64,000 nt of DNA from an uncultured Candidatus Melainabacteria bacterium (GCA_934757275.1 CAKVLN010000006.1:41926-105925); one strand, 5' to 3'. Positions 35,325-44,784 are shown, numbered from the stretch's first letter. Notes: generated by a model not told the origin, from the sequence alone. Program-made: numbers and translations.

Positions 35325-36671
35325 ATGCAAGAAGTTAAAATTATAGGTGCAGGTTTAGCAGGCTCAGAAGCAAGTTTACAACTTTCTAAAAGAGGAATAA
35401 AAGTTAAATTATACGAAATGCGACCAAACAAAACTACTGGCGCACACGTTACAGAAGATTGCGCAGAATTTGTTTGCTCAAACAGTCTTGGCTCTGCTGA
35501 TATATCTAACGCCAGCGGACTTTTGAAAAAAGAAATGGAGCTTTTGGATTGCGAACTTCTTAAAATTGCATACGAAAACGCAGTACCTGCTGGGAACGCT
35601 TTAGCCATTGCAAGAGAAGATTTTTCTCAAGCCGTAACTGAAAAAATCAAAAACGACCCTAACATTGAATTAATCAGAGAAGAAATAACTGAAATACCAG
35701 AAGGTAACGTTATAATAGCCTCTGGTCCATTAACAAGCGATAAATTTGCTGATGCAATACAAAAATTCACAAAAAATGAACATCTACACTTTTTTGATGC
35801 AATCGCACCAATCGTAGAAATCGATTCAATAAATTTTGACAAAGCTTTTTGGGCATCAAGATACGACAAAGGCGAGGCGTCTTACATCAATTGCCCTATG
35901 AACAAAGAGGAGTACGAAAACTTCTACAACATTTTAATAAACGCTCCTCGAATTGAGCAACATCAAGTTGATAAAACTTCAAAATACTTTGAATCTTGTC
36001 TACCAGTCGAAGTTTTAGCCTCTCGTGGCACTGACACACTTAGATTTGGACCTATGAAGCCAGTTGGTTTGATTGACAAGCGTACAGGAATTGAAAACTA
36101 TGCAGTCGTTCAACTTAGACAAGACAATTCTGCAAAAACTTTATTTAACCTCGTTGGTTTCCAAACCAACCTTAAATGGGGCGCACAAAAAGAATTAGTT
36201 CACTCAATTCCAGGGTTAGAAAATGCAAACATCGTACGCTATGGCGTTATGCACAGAAACACATTTATTAATAGCTCTCAAGTTCTTAACCCAACACTAG
36301 AAACAAAAGAGCGTAAAAATCTATTCTTTGCTGGACAAATCACTGGAACAGAAGGTTACACAGAATCTATTGCAACTGGTATGTTAGCAGGAATTAACAT
36401 GGCAAGAAAACTTTGCAATCAAGAAATGTTGAGCCTGCCTCGTGAAACAATGCTAGGCGCAATCACTTTCTACATAACTGATAAAGCGCACCTTGAGCAT
36501 ATTTCATCACGAGATAACTCGCTCCGTTATCTTCCGCCACAACCAATTAATTCAAATTGGGGAATTTTACCATCAATTGAGTTACCAAAAGGCGAGCGCA
36601 AGAATAAGAAACTCAAAAACGAACTTCTTGCAAAAAGAGCCGTTGAAGCCCTTGAAAAGGTACTAAATTAA
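35325..36671 (+). CDS. trmFO: Folate-dependent tRNA (uracil-54-C5)-methyltransferase TrmFO
   Basis: 448-residue flavoprotein. N-terminal FAD site VKIIGAGLAGSEASLQLSKRG, then the family signature YEMRPNKTTGAHVTEDCAEFVCSNSLGS, VQLRQDNSAKTLFNLVGFQTNLKWGAQK, and the second nucleotide motif FAGQITGTEGYTESIATG. It methylates U54 in tRNA using methylenetetrahydrofolate, thus linking to the glyA product of this window. Its stop overlaps the convergent aminotransferase stop by four bases. AAAAGGAAT precedes the ATG. Confidence 0.96.
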   Translation: MQEVKIIGAGLAGSEASLQLSKRGIKVKLYEMRPNKTTGAHVTEDCAEFVCSNSLGSADISNASGLLKKEMELLDCELLKIAYENAVPAGNALAIAREDFSQAVTEKIKNDPNIELIREEITEIPEGNVIIASGPLTSDKFADAIQKFTKNEHLHFFDAIAPIVEIDSINFDKAFWASRYDKGEASYINCPMNKEEYENFYNILINAPRIEQHQVDKTSKYFESCLPVEVLASRGTDTLRFGPMKPVGLIDKRTGIENYAVVQLRQDNSAKTLFNLVGFQTNLKWGAQKELVHSIPGLENANIVRYGVMHRNTFINSSQVLNPTLETKERKNLFFAGQITGTEGYTESIATGMLAGINMARKLCNQEMLSLPRETMLGAITFYITDKAHLEHISSRDNSLRYLPPQPINSNWGILPSIELPKGERKNKKLKNELLAKRAVEALEKVLN

Positions 36672-37837
36672 GAATTTGCTCTCAATTTTTCTACAAATCT
36701 TTTGAAACGCTCCATTGCAATTTTAAGGTTGTCTAAAGAGTATGCGTAAGATATTCTCAAATATCCTTCGCCACTTTCACCAAAAGCGTTTCCAGGAACG
36801 GCTGCAACTTTTTCTTCTTCCAGAAATCTAGTTGCAAACTCTTCGCTTGTCATTCCAAATTCTTTGATACAAGGAAATACATAAAAAGCTCCAAATGGTT
36901 CAAAACACTCCAATTTCATTTCCTTAAACGCATTCAAAAGAAATCTTCTTCTTTGGTTATAAGCTTGTCGCATCATTTTAACATCATCATCGCCATTTCT
37001 AAGAGCCTCAACTGCAGCATATTGGCTAGTTGTAGGTGCGCACATAATTGCAAATTGATGAATTTTTGTCATCTGTTTGATTATAGCCTCTGGTCCACAG
37101 GCATAACCCAATCTCCAACCAGTCATCGCATAAGCTTTAGAAAAACCGTTAATCAGAATTGTACGTTCTTTCATGCCAGCAATACTCGCAATGGAAACAT
37201 GTTTCCCTTTATACGTCAATTCCCCATAAATTTCATCAGACATGACATATATGTCGTGTTTTCTGATAACCTCTGCAATTTTTTCTAAGTCCTCACGCTC
37301 CATAATAGCCCCAGTAGGGTTGTTTGGGAATGGCAAAATCAAAACCTTAGTCTTTTCTGTTATCGCCATTTCAAGTTCTTCCGCCGTTAGTCGAAACTCG
37401 TTTTCTGCCTTTAAATTTATAATAACAGGCTTTGCGCCAGCTAGTATTGTACAAGGCTCATAGGAAACATAAGCGGGTTGTGGAATGATTACTTCATCAC
37501 CAGTATTAATAATTGCACGCAAGCCAATATCAATAGCCTCCGAACCACCAACAGTCACAATAACTTCTTTTAGAGGGTTATATTTAATGCCTTGCGTTCT
37601 ATCTAAATAGTTACAAATTTCTTCTCTTAACTCTTTTAAACCAGCATTTGAGGTATAGAAGGTCTTACCTTTTTCTAATGCGTAAATACCTTCATCACGA
37701 ATATGCCAAGGAGTGTCAAAATCAGGTTCGCCCACACCAAGAGATATCGCATCTTTCATTTCACTAACAATATCAAAGAATTTACGAATACCCGAAGGTT
37801 TTATTGTTTCAACCATTTTTGAGAGTGGTTTTGTCAT
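36668..37837 (-). CDS. Class I/II aminotransferase (PatA/AspC-like)
   Basis: 389-residue PLP enzyme: LGVGEPDFDTPWHI, FYTSNAGLKELREEI, VTVGGSEAIDIGLRAI, LPFPNNPTGAIM, DEIYGELTY and the PLP Lys in LINGFSKAYAMTGWRLGYACG. Fits the aspartate/aromatic aminotransferase branch near PatA. Its ATG overlaps the stop of the Lrp/AsnC gene, a recurrent pairing in which the regulator controls the enzyme. The exact amino acid substrate cannot be told. Confidence 0.9.
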   Translation of the reverse strand: MTKPLSKMVETIKPSGIRKFFDIVSEMKDAISLGVGEPDFDTPWHIRDEGIYALEKGKTFYTSNAGLKELREEICNYLDRTQGIKYNPLKEVIVTVGGSEAIDIGLRAIINTGDEVIIPQPAYVSYEPCTILAGAKPVIINLKAENEFRLTAEELEMAITEKTKVLILPFPNNPTGAIMEREDLEKIAEVIRKHDIYVMSDEIYGELTYKGKHVSIASIAGMKERTILINGFSKAYAMTGWRLGYACGPEAIIKQMTKIHQFAIMCAPTTSQYAAVEALRNGDDDVKMMRQAYNQRRRFLLNAFKEMKLECFEPFGAFYVFPCIKEFGMTSEEFATRFLEEEKVAAVPGNAFGESGEGYLRISYAYSLDNLKIAMERFKRFVEKLRANS

Positions 37838-38316
37838 GGAGTAATAACCTCTCTTTCATCTTCACGTTTTTTATCAAAAATTGTTCCGTGGTCTTTATAT
37901 TTTTTCAAGATAAAGTGAGTTGCGGTGCTTAAAACACTATCTAGAGTAGAAAGTTTATCCGTTACAAAGTTTGCGATTTCTCTTAATGTCTTTTCTTCTA
38001 ATGTAACTAACAAATCATAACCGCCAGAAATCAAGTACACTGCTCGAACTTCTGGATAGTTATAAATTCTCTCCGCAATAGAATCAAAGCCTTGACCTCT
38101 TTGTGGAGTAACTTTAACTTCGATTAATGCAGTTACTTTTTCTATTGAAGTTTTTTCCCAATTAATCAAAGTATGATATCCGCAAATAATTCCTTCAGCC
38201 TCAAGCTTTGCAATCTCATTTGCAACATCAATTTCTTCTTTCCCCAAAAGAACTGCAATTTCACTTATTCCAAGTTTGCTATTTTTTTCTATTAGTGGTA
38301 ATAATTCATCTCTCAT
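37834..38316 (-). CDS. Lrp/AsnC family transcriptional regulator
   Basis: 160 residues: an N-terminal winged HTH (LGISEIAVLLGKEEIDVANEIAKLEAEGIICGYHTLINWE) and a C-terminal RAM ligand-binding domain (ALIEVKVTPQRGQGFDSIAERIYNYPEVRAVYLISGGYDLLVTLE). It overlaps the aminotransferase start by four bases and probably responds to an amino acid. Confidence 0.92.
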   Translation of the reverse strand: MRDELLPLIEKNSKLGISEIAVLLGKEEIDVANEIAKLEAEGIICGYHTLINWEKTSIEKVTALIEVKVTPQRGQGFDSIAERIYNYPEVRAVYLISGGYDLLVTLEEKTLREIANFVTDKLSTLDSVLSTATHFILKKYKDHGTIFDKKREDEREVITP

Positions 38317-38449
38317 AATTTTTCCTTATCTAATAAAGTCTGTTAAAATTTTTTCTTCTAATTCTGGGCGATTAATATTATTTTGCTTACCTAGTTCAAT
38401 ACATTTAAGCAACCTTCATCTAATCACCTCACAAACTGTAGGCAAAAGC

Positions 38450-38489
38450 CAATCTACACTCTAATTTAAGCAAAAAAGAGTGTAGATTG
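38450..38489. terminator. Hairpin between kinase-like gene and Lrp gene
   Basis: Perfect 13-base arms CAATCTACACTCT / AGAGTGTAGATTG around a 14-base loop, 37 bases past the stop of the kinase-like gene. The T-tail is weak (GGCTTTTG), so termination strength is uncertain. Confidence 0.6.
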
Positions 38490-38526
38490 CAATGTAAGAA
38501 TTATTTAGAATTTGCCCAATGCATAT

Positions 38527-39822
38527 CTAATTTTTTACGTTGGAAATCTTATTCAAATCAACTTCTAACCAATTGAATCTTTCATTTCCAATAAAATTTC
38601 CTTCATGTGCAAGTGATGCACCAGCAGTATTATCTTTTACTGCAAAATCTTGCGAACAATGAACCTGAAAATCATATTTTGACTTCATTTTATTCAATTC
38701 ATAAGTATTATAAGATTCTTCAATTTTATCCAAAACCCAATCAGCAAGAGATGTTTGATAATTATTTCTACAAGATGTATCTAAAGCCATTGCAAGAGGC
38801 CCTGTTATAATCAAGCCGTTGCTACCTTCGTTTTGCTTAATTACAGCCAATCTTGCCAATGCATGTGCATATTTATTAATAGCATTATATCTTGCATGTT
38901 CAAATTTTTCTGAATATTTGTCCTTAACGCTTATCCATTTATCGCCATAATCACTTGTAATTTCTTCATATCTACCACTTGAAAGCAAAACATTTCTTAA
39001 TTTTTCACCTTGTGGAGTTTCTGGAATTTTTGAAGTTGGATTTGTTACAATATAACCTATACCACAACTTGTAATTTCTTCTGAAGTTTCTTCATCTATA
39101 CCAAAAGCTTTGCAGAAATTTCTGATTACAGAAGGTGCGCTTGCTCCGAGTTTTGAAATCTTTACAACTCCTAAGCTGTCCGTTAAATAACTGCTTCCAG
39201 AAGATTCAATCAAGGCTTTATTATCAGAAAGTCCTCTTACACTTGTGATACCGCAACCACCACCTGTAATAGCAATGGTATAATATGAACCTGCCTTTAG
39301 CATTCCTTTTTGGTGTAACTTTTTTGTCACCGCCAGACCACTTCCCATAGCGTCTTGCAATACTTTAAGATTTACACCCTCTTCAACCTCTACACCACGA
39401 GCATTTAATACGCTAGGCAAGGTTTTGAAATTAATATCTCTTAGAGGTTTCTTTTCTTCACTTCTCAAATTTGCCGTATACAAAACTTTATCATCATAAG
39501 TATAACTAGGACAGAACAACACTATACTCTTTAAAGCATTTTCAGCAGTTGGCAAACCTAATTTTTCAATAACCTTACGACCTTCATTTTGCGCAAGTTC
39601 TATTTTATCTGCAACTTTTTCTACAAAATCTTTTGCATTTTTAAAAGTCTTTTTACCTGCATCATTTACAGTAGTTTTATGAGAAAACAATTCCTTATAA
39701 TCATTTGTTAAATATTTTATTTTGCATGATCCTTCAGAAGTACTTCCGCCAATATCTATGGCAATTTTACTTTTAAAATTAGGCACATTAAAATTGTTTG
39801 GGGTAACATTGTTAACTTTCAT
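38527..39822 (-). CDS. Actin/hexokinase-fold ATPase, possible sugar kinase
   Basis: 431 residues. After a short tail with the tag-like NFNVPNFKSK, the phosphate-1 motif is IAIDIGGSTSEG; further motifs are LQDAMGSGLAV and the phosphate-2-like AITGGGCGITSV, with a late GLIITGPLAMALDTSC adenosine-type motif. These indicate the sugar kinase/Hsp70/actin fold. It is not a clear ROK kinase because the Cys-rich zinc loop is missing, and the substrate is unknown. I start at the ATG for MKVNNVTP, with AAGGAGC ahead. A TTGCAA-N17-TTAAAT element lies upstream on the minus strand. Confidence 0.7.
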   Translation of the reverse strand: MKVNNVTPNNFNVPNFKSKIAIDIGGSTSEGSCKIKYLTNDYKELFSHKTTVNDAGKKTFKNAKDFVEKVADKIELAQNEGRKVIEKLGLPTAENALKSIVLFCPSYTYDDKVLYTANLRSEEKKPLRDINFKTLPSVLNARGVEVEEGVNLKVLQDAMGSGLAVTKKLHQKGMLKAGSYYTIAITGGGCGITSVRGLSDNKALIESSGSSYLTDSLGVVKISKLGASAPSVIRNFCKAFGIDEETSEEITSCGIGYIVTNPTSKIPETPQGEKLRNVLLSSGRYEEITSDYGDKWISVKDKYSEKFEHARYNAINKYAHALARLAVIKQNEGSNGLIITGPLAMALDTSCRNNYQTSLADWVLDKIEESYNTYELNKMKSKYDFQVHCSQDFAVKDNTAGASLAHEGNFIGNERFNWLEVDLNKISNVKN

Positions 39823-39896
39823 AGTTGGGCTCCTTATATACACACATCGTAATTCTATTTAAGCAAAAGCAAATTTTTTTTGCAAGTCTGTGCTTT

Positions 39897-39960
39897 GTTG
39901 CACTTACAACATGTTGCATTTACAACACTTGTATGTTAAGATTTTTTTGTACTTTATAAT
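39897..39960 (+). promoter_or_regulatory. Tandem operator-like palindromes and -10 of the EmrB-like exporter
   Basis: GTTGCACTTACAAC (39897-39910) and GTTGCATTTACAAC (39913-39926) are two 14-base copies spaced 16 bases start to start, each with GTTG...CAAC arms. A -10 TATAAT follows at 39955-39960. This looks like a repressor or activator site controlling the exporter and possibly the divergent kinase-like gene. Confidence 0.6.
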
Positions 39961-39972
39961 AGGACATTTATA

Positions 39973-41538
39973 ATGAGTGAAGATATTGCAAAAATCGAGA
40001 ATTTGGAAGAAGAGCAGCCTAATATCAACCCTTGGCTTGCGTGTTTGCCAACAATGGCAGCGGCGTTCATGTTTGTTTTAGATGAAACGATTGCAAACGT
40101 TGCATTACCACACATGGCTGGAAGTTTTTCTGTTAGCAGAGAAGAATCTATGTGGATTTTAACCTTTTATCTTATTGCCAGTGGTATTGTAATTCCGATG
40201 GTTGGTTGGTTCAGTAAGGTACTTGGTAGAAAAAACTTCTTTATGATGAGTATTATTCTGTTCACCGTAGCCTCTGCTCTTTGTGGGTTATCTAAGAACT
40301 TAGAAACAATGATTTTTGCTCGTATTTTACAAGGTATTGGTGGTGGTGGTTTGCTACCAATTTCACAAGCGATATTGTTAGAGAATTTTAAACCTCAAGA
40401 CAGAGGTAAAGCAATGGCTATGTTCGGCTTAGTAATTGTACTTGCGCCAATTGCAGGTCCTGTACTCGGTGGTTGGTTAACAGAAAACTGGTCTTGGCCA
40501 TTTATTTATTACATAAACGTACCAATTGGTGTAATAGCGGTAATTTTATCAAAAGCACTCATTTATGACCCACCTTATGCTAGAAAACAAAAAAATGTAA
40601 AAACCGACGCATTCGGTTTCTTTATGCTTTCTATTTGGCTTTTAACCTTGCAAATCGTACTTGATAAAGGTAATAACGCAGACTGGTTCAATGCGCCTTG
40701 GATATGCTGGTTGTCATTTATCTCTTGCGCTACTGGTTTAGCTTTCTTGATTTCACAGATAAAAAACAAAGACTCATTAGTAGACTTGAGCGTATTTAAA
40801 GATAAAAACTTCTTGGTTGGTACAGTTGTTCAAATTGTCATGCAAGCTGTTCTTCTTGCGTCTATGGCAATTCTACCTCAATTTTTACAATCACTTATGG
40901 GATATGATGCGTACAAGAGTGGTTTGTCTATGATGCCTCGAGGCTTAGGAGCATTATTAGCAATGGTACTTTGCGCAACCTTAGCAAACGTAATGGATAA
41001 CAGAATTTTGGTTATGATAGGTTTGGGAAGTATCGCAACTGCGAGCTGGATACTTGGTGATTTGAACTTGCAGATTTCTACAATGAATATTGCAATTCCA
41101 AACTTCTTGTTTGGCATCGGCTTAGGTCTTGCAATGATTCCAATTATTACACTATCAATGGCAACTATAAGCAACGACCAAATGACAAACGCCAGCGGTT
41201 TACAAAACTTATTGAAAAATATTGGCGGTGCGTTTGGTACATCTATTGTTGCAACATTGCTTTCTCGTGGAGCGCAAAAACACCAATTTATGTTGATACA
41301 ACATTTAACAGATACTGCACAAAATTATACAGAAAGAGTGCAGGCTTATGGAAGTGCATTTATGACAACAGTTGACCCACATACTGCAACTTATATGGGA
41401 CAACACACCGCATATCAATTGCTTATGCAACAAGCAAACTTGTCTGCTTTTATTGATGCCTTTAGAATATTTGCAATTGCGGGTATCGTCATTACTCCAT
41501 TAATTCTTTTATTGAAAAAGATTAAAGAAGAGGCTTAA
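39973..41538 (+). CDS. EmrB/QacA-type drug:H+ antiporter (DHA2 family)
   Basis: 521 residues with about 14 hydrophobic segments. Family motifs: LDETIANVALPHMAG near the first helix, GWFSKVLGRKNFFM (motif A-like) and LQGIGGGGLLPISQAILLE, then VLAPIAGPVLGGWLTENWSWPFIYYINVPIG (antiporter motif C and following). These place it with EmrB exporters. No emrA or outer-membrane partner gene is adjacent. The substrate is unknown; multidrug or metabolite export is likely. Confidence 0.93.
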   Translation: MSEDIAKIENLEEEQPNINPWLACLPTMAAAFMFVLDETIANVALPHMAGSFSVSREESMWILTFYLIASGIVIPMVGWFSKVLGRKNFFMMSIILFTVASALCGLSKNLETMIFARILQGIGGGGLLPISQAILLENFKPQDRGKAMAMFGLVIVLAPIAGPVLGGWLTENWSWPFIYYINVPIGVIAVILSKALIYDPPYARKQKNVKTDAFGFFMLSIWLLTLQIVLDKGNNADWFNAPWICWLSFISCATGLAFLISQIKNKDSLVDLSVFKDKNFLVGTVVQIVMQAVLLASMAILPQFLQSLMGYDAYKSGLSMMPRGLGALLAMVLCATLANVMDNRILVMIGLGSIATASWILGDLNLQISTMNIAIPNFLFGIGLGLAMIPIITLSMATISNDQMTNASGLQNLLKNIGGAFGTSIVATLLSRGAQKHQFMLIQHLTDTAQNYTERVQAYGSAFMTTVDPHTATYMGQHTAYQLLMQQANLSAFIDAFRIFAIAGIVITPLILLLKKIKEEA

Positions 41539-41587
41539 AACAGTATGTGCTTGCATTTATTGCAAGCACATATTAAAATATTCTTGT

Positions 41588-41660
<73 letters not shown>

Positions 41661-41724
41661 AGTTTTTGAGAGAATGCGTTTTTAATTTATGTCCATTATA
41701 TCTCCACAAATGGGCAAAGAAAGA

Positions 41725-42009
41725 TTACAGAGCAATGACTTCAACATTATCTAAATTTACATGTTGACGTGCTTGCCATAAATCATATTCCTGTTGCAAA
41801 TCAAGCCAAAAACCAGCTCTTGATTTTAAAGATTTTTCTATTTTCAAAGCCATTTCTGTAGAAATTCCAGCCTTTCCATTGATTATTTCGGAAAGACACT
41901 TTCTGCTCATACCTAATTTTAAGGCAAACTCTGAAATAGTAAGATTTAAAGGTTTCATATATCCTTCTAAAAGAAGTTTTCCTGGGTGTGGTGGATTATA
42001 CATTTCCAT
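41725..42009 (-). CDS. higA: HigA-type antitoxin (second HigBA pair)
   Basis: 94 residues, closely similar to the antitoxin at 28600: MEMYNPPHPGKLLLEGYMKPLNLTISEFALKLGMSRKCLSEIINGKAGISTEMALKIEKSL in pieces, ending WQARQHVNLDNVEVIAL. The HTH is intact. GAAAGGACG precedes the ATG. The pair stands next to tRNA-Thr, a frequent landing site for mobile modules. Confidence 0.9.
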   Translation of the reverse strand: MEMYNPPHPGKLLLEGYMKPLNLTISEFALKLGMSRKCLSEIINGKAGISTEMALKIEKSLKSRAGFWLDLQQEYDLWQARQHVNLDNVEVIAL

Positions 42010-42035
42010 ATATACGTCCTTTCTTAATGATAGTC

Positions 42036-42308
42036 TTAATAGTCTACAATATAAACATTTTGAGTTTCTTTATCAAATTCAAATGTTATACGCCAGTTTG
42101 CTTGTACTATTATTGACCATAGATTTGATAAATTACCTTTAAGTTGGTACGACCTAAATGCTGGAATACTTAAATCATCAATAAATTTTGCTCTATTTAA
42201 TGCTACAAGTATCAAAGATAATTTTTCTTTATGATTAGCTTGTATACCTTTTGTTGAACCTGTTGTATAAAATTTTTCCAAGCCTTTGTGTTTGAATGAC
42301 TTAATCAT
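42036..42308 (-). CDS. higB: HigB-type toxin, C-terminally shortened (second HigBA pair)
   Basis: 90 residues: MIKSFKHKGLEKFYTTGSTKGI, SYQLKGNLSNLWSIIVQANWRITFEFDKETQNVYIVDY. It lacks the last four residues of the sister toxin: after VDY the codon is TAA where the sister has CAA, and the next codons still read D-Y-H-stop. The core with the RelE-fold Trp/Arg residues is complete, so activity may or may not be reduced. Confidence 0.88.
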   Translation of the reverse strand: MIKSFKHKGLEKFYTTGSTKGIQANHKEKLSLILVALNRAKFIDDLSIPAFRSYQLKGNLSNLWSIIVQANWRITFEFDKETQNVYIVDY

Positions 42309-42447
42309 ACTTACATTGCAACGTATGTCGTTACATTTTTCAAGTAGTAACTATTTATTTTATTTTGCAATTCCTTATCTTCTTGACTTTTCTTTTGCCA
42401 TCATTAAATCATTACTACATCAAATAGATGATTTTTAGAATTATTAT

Positions 42448-42476
42448 TAAAGCGAAGGTTCTAATTATCCGATAGT
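42448..42476 (+). promoter_or_regulatory. Sigma28-like promoter of the flg block
   Basis: TAAAG, about 16 bases, then TCCGATAG, matching the flagellar sigma28 pattern TAAA-N15-GCCGATAA with one base of extra spacing. It ends 22 bases before the first flg start codon, with AAAAGAGG between. Confidence 0.55.
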
Positions 42477-42497
42477 ACACATAAAAGAGGTACAACT

Positions 42498-43196
42498 ATG
42501 CAAATCAATGGTGGCGTAAGATTTTGCGAACAAGGCATGAAAGCTTCTATTAGAGCAATGCACGTTCAAAGCGAAATATTAGGAATGATTAATGAAAACG
42601 TTGCTGGCTTTGACAAAGTCGGATATCAAAGACGTGAACCAATAGTTTCGTCTTTCACTGAATATATAGGCGTACACGGTTTATCAAGCACAGTAGATGA
42701 CCAAGTTGGACGTATTATGGTGTCTAAAAATCCGCTTGATATTTCTATGGCGAACAAAGGTTATTTTCAAGTCCAAACTCCAGAAGGCGTTCAACTTACT
42801 CGTGATGGCAGATTCAAGCTTGATAAAGCAGGAAACCTCTTAAACCTAGAAGACAATCCCGTTTTATCAGACGCTGGAATACCAATAAAACTTCCTGTTG
42901 TACCAGACAATCCTAGTCAAGTGGTTGTAAACACGAAAGGCAAAGTAAGCGTTTATGACAAGACTACAAACCAATTGGTTGAAGCAGGGCATTTAGGAAT
43001 TGTTGACGCCAACGGAATGGCTATACTAAGTCCAGATGTAAAACAGGGTTACAATGAATATTCAAACGTAACGCTACAAAACGAATTTCTATCAGTAAAA
43101 CCTGTTGTAAGAAATTTTGAAGCCAACCGTCAAATTTTCTTAATCGAAAGTACTAATCTACAAAAAGTAATAAGCCAACTAGGCTCAACATCATAG
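42498..43196 (+). CDS. Flagellar basal-body rod protein (FlgF/FlgG family)
   Basis: 232 residues. Central rod-protein signature SKNPLDISMANKGYFQVQTPEGVQLTRDGRFKLDKAGNLL in pieces, an N-terminal helix with MINENVAGFDKVGYQR and a C-terminal helix (SVKPVVRNFEANRQIFLIE...) lacking the usual long S-N-V-x-x-x-x-E motif. FlgF and FlgG cannot be told apart safely; two such genes are in tandem, so one is the proximal rod and one the distal rod protein. First gene of the flg block. Confidence 0.88.
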   Translation: MQINGGVRFCEQGMKASIRAMHVQSEILGMINENVAGFDKVGYQRREPIVSSFTEYIGVHGLSSTVDDQVGRIMVSKNPLDISMANKGYFQVQTPEGVQLTRDGRFKLDKAGNLLNLEDNPVLSDAGIPIKLPVVPDNPSQVVVNTKGKVSVYDKTTNQLVEAGHLGIVDANGMAILSPDVKQGYNEYSNVTLQNEFLSVKPVVRNFEANRQIFLIESTNLQKVISQLGSTS

Positions 43197-43206
43197 GAGG
43201 TAAGCT

Positions 43207-43920
43207 ATGTATAACATGCAAGCAGTAGTTAGAAAAAGTATAAACAACGCAACAATGCAATTTGAAAAGCTAGGTTATGTAGCGAACAACCTTGCAAACT
43301 ACAACACAGCAGCTTACAAGACTTCTCGATTTGAGCAAATTCTAAGAGAAGACGGCTATGTAGACGGAGCGATTAGAACAAATGCTCTTCAAGGTTCAAT
43401 TAGAATAAGCAAAAACCCTTACGATATTGCAATCGAAGGTGAAGGTTACATTCCAGTTGTATCAGAAGATGGCGAAATACAATACACAAGAGATGGCGCT
43501 CTTAAACGTGGTGCAAACGGCTACTTAATGACCGTTGACGATTGGATTGTTGGCGATGGAATTAAAATTCCTGCAAACTCTTACAAATTTGAAGTTCGTC
43601 CAAACGGCGATGTAATAAATTATGATAATGCAGGTTCACTTCCTCAAAAAATCGGCACAATCCCAATAGTTCAATTTGATTGCCCTGAAGCACTCGAGCA
43701 AGGTCATAACAACAAAATGGTTTATAATGACGAATCTGGCGCACCAAAGATTATTAAAGGAAGTGAAAACATAAGACAATACGCAACAGAAGTTTCTAAC
43801 ACAAATATCTATGACGAAATCAACGATATGATGAGATTGAACACTTCTATGATTGCAAGCATGAATTTGATGAAGGTTGCTGACGACATGTACAACAAAG
43901 CAATCAATATCAGAGAATAA
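43207..43920 (+). CDS. Flagellar basal-body rod protein (FlgF/FlgG family, second)
   Basis: 237 residues. LGYVANNLANYNTAAYKTSRFEQIL matches the N-terminal rod motif (NNxANxxTxxYK), RISKNPYDIAIEGEGYIPV and EIQYTRDGALKRGANGYLM the core, and YATEVSNTNIYDEINDMMRLNTSMIASMNLMKVADDM the C-terminal ...VSNTNxxxExxxMI helix. Better conserved than its upstream neighbour, so perhaps the true FlgG. AGGAGGTAAGCT precedes the ATG. Confidence 0.9.
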   Translation: MYNMQAVVRKSINNATMQFEKLGYVANNLANYNTAAYKTSRFEQILREDGYVDGAIRTNALQGSIRISKNPYDIAIEGEGYIPVVSEDGEIQYTRDGALKRGANGYLMTVDDWIVGDGIKIPANSYKFEVRPNGDVINYDNAGSLPQKIGTIPIVQFDCPEALEQGHNNKMVYNDESGAPKIIKGSENIRQYATEVSNTNIYDEINDMMRLNTSMIASMNLMKVADDMYNKAINIRE

Positions 43921-43932
43921 GCGAGGTAATTA

Positions 43933-44283
43933 ATGACATTTACAGCTTTAGATTCAATGGGCAAAACAGGCTTAATGCTTGATTTAATTTCACAAAGACA
44001 AAGAGCATTAGGTTCTAACGTAGCAAACGTTGATACTCCAGGTTACGTTAGACGTGATATCGACTTTTCACAATACTTAGGTTCTATGAATAGCCCTCTT
44101 GAAACAAAATTATCATCAGAACTAGGCCCTTCTGGTGTAATAGAAGATAGACGCAGAAGCGAAATTGATATTGCAGAAGAATTAACAGAAATGCAAAAGA
44201 ACTCGCTTTTGTACACAATGGCAACAAGAAGAATGTCCAATATTATTACGGAAATGAAGACGGTTATTAATGTTGGCAAATAG
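43933..44283 (+). CDS. flgB: Flagellar basal-body rod protein FlgB
   Basis: 116 residues: RQRALGSNVANVDTPGYVRRDIDFSQYL is the FlgB N-terminal rod signature, and MQKNSLLYTMATRRMSNIITEMKTVIN the C-terminal helix. It forms the proximal rod with FlgC. GAGGTAATTA precedes the ATG, 12 bases past the previous stop. Confidence 0.93.
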   Translation: MTFTALDSMGKTGLMLDLISQRQRALGSNVANVDTPGYVRRDIDFSQYLGSMNSPLETKLSSELGPSGVIEDRRRSEIDIAEELTEMQKNSLLYTMATRRMSNIITEMKTVINVGK

Positions 44284-44335
44284 TTTTGACAGTTGAAAAT
44301 AGATTACATTTATATATGAAGGAAAGCAGGCAAAT

Positions 44336-44779
44336 ATGAGTTTAATGGAATCAATAAATATCGGTTCAAACGCACTTAAAGCACATGGTTTGAGATTAGA
44401 TATTCACGCAAAAAACATTGCAAACGTTGATACTCCAAACTACGTTAGACGTATTCCAGTATTGAACGCCTCTGAAGATATTTCCTTCCACGGTTTGATG
44501 AACACAATGAAAGAAGATGTTTTCGGTTCTGGAACATTGCCATATTTGCAGGGTGGTGTTGTATTTAACGGTTGCGTTGAAGACCCAACTGTAGGTGAAA
44601 GAATTTATTCCCCAGGACACCCAGACGCTGACGCTAATGGTTATATTAGAGCCTCAAACGTAAATGCTATGGTAGATATGGCAGATGCAATTATGGCTCA
44701 AAGAGCTTATGAAGCCAACCTTGCGCTTGTAAATATTTCAAAATCTATGGCTGCAAAAGCAGTTGAAATTGGAAGATAA
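44336..44779 (+). CDS. flgC: Flagellar basal-body rod protein FlgC
   Basis: 147 residues: GSNALKAHGLRLDIHAKNIANVDTPNYVRR and the classical FlgC stretch YSPGHPDADANGYIRASNVNAMVDMADAIMAQRAYEANL. It follows flgB by 52 bases. fliE, which usually comes next, is elsewhere in the window. Confidence 0.95.
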   Translation: MSLMESINIGSNALKAHGLRLDIHAKNIANVDTPNYVRRIPVLNASEDISFHGLMNTMKEDVFGSGTLPYLQGGVVFNGCVEDPTVGERIYSPGHPDADANGYIRASNVNAMVDMADAIMAQRAYEANLALVNISKSMAAKAVEIGR

Positions 44780-44784
44780 TATTT

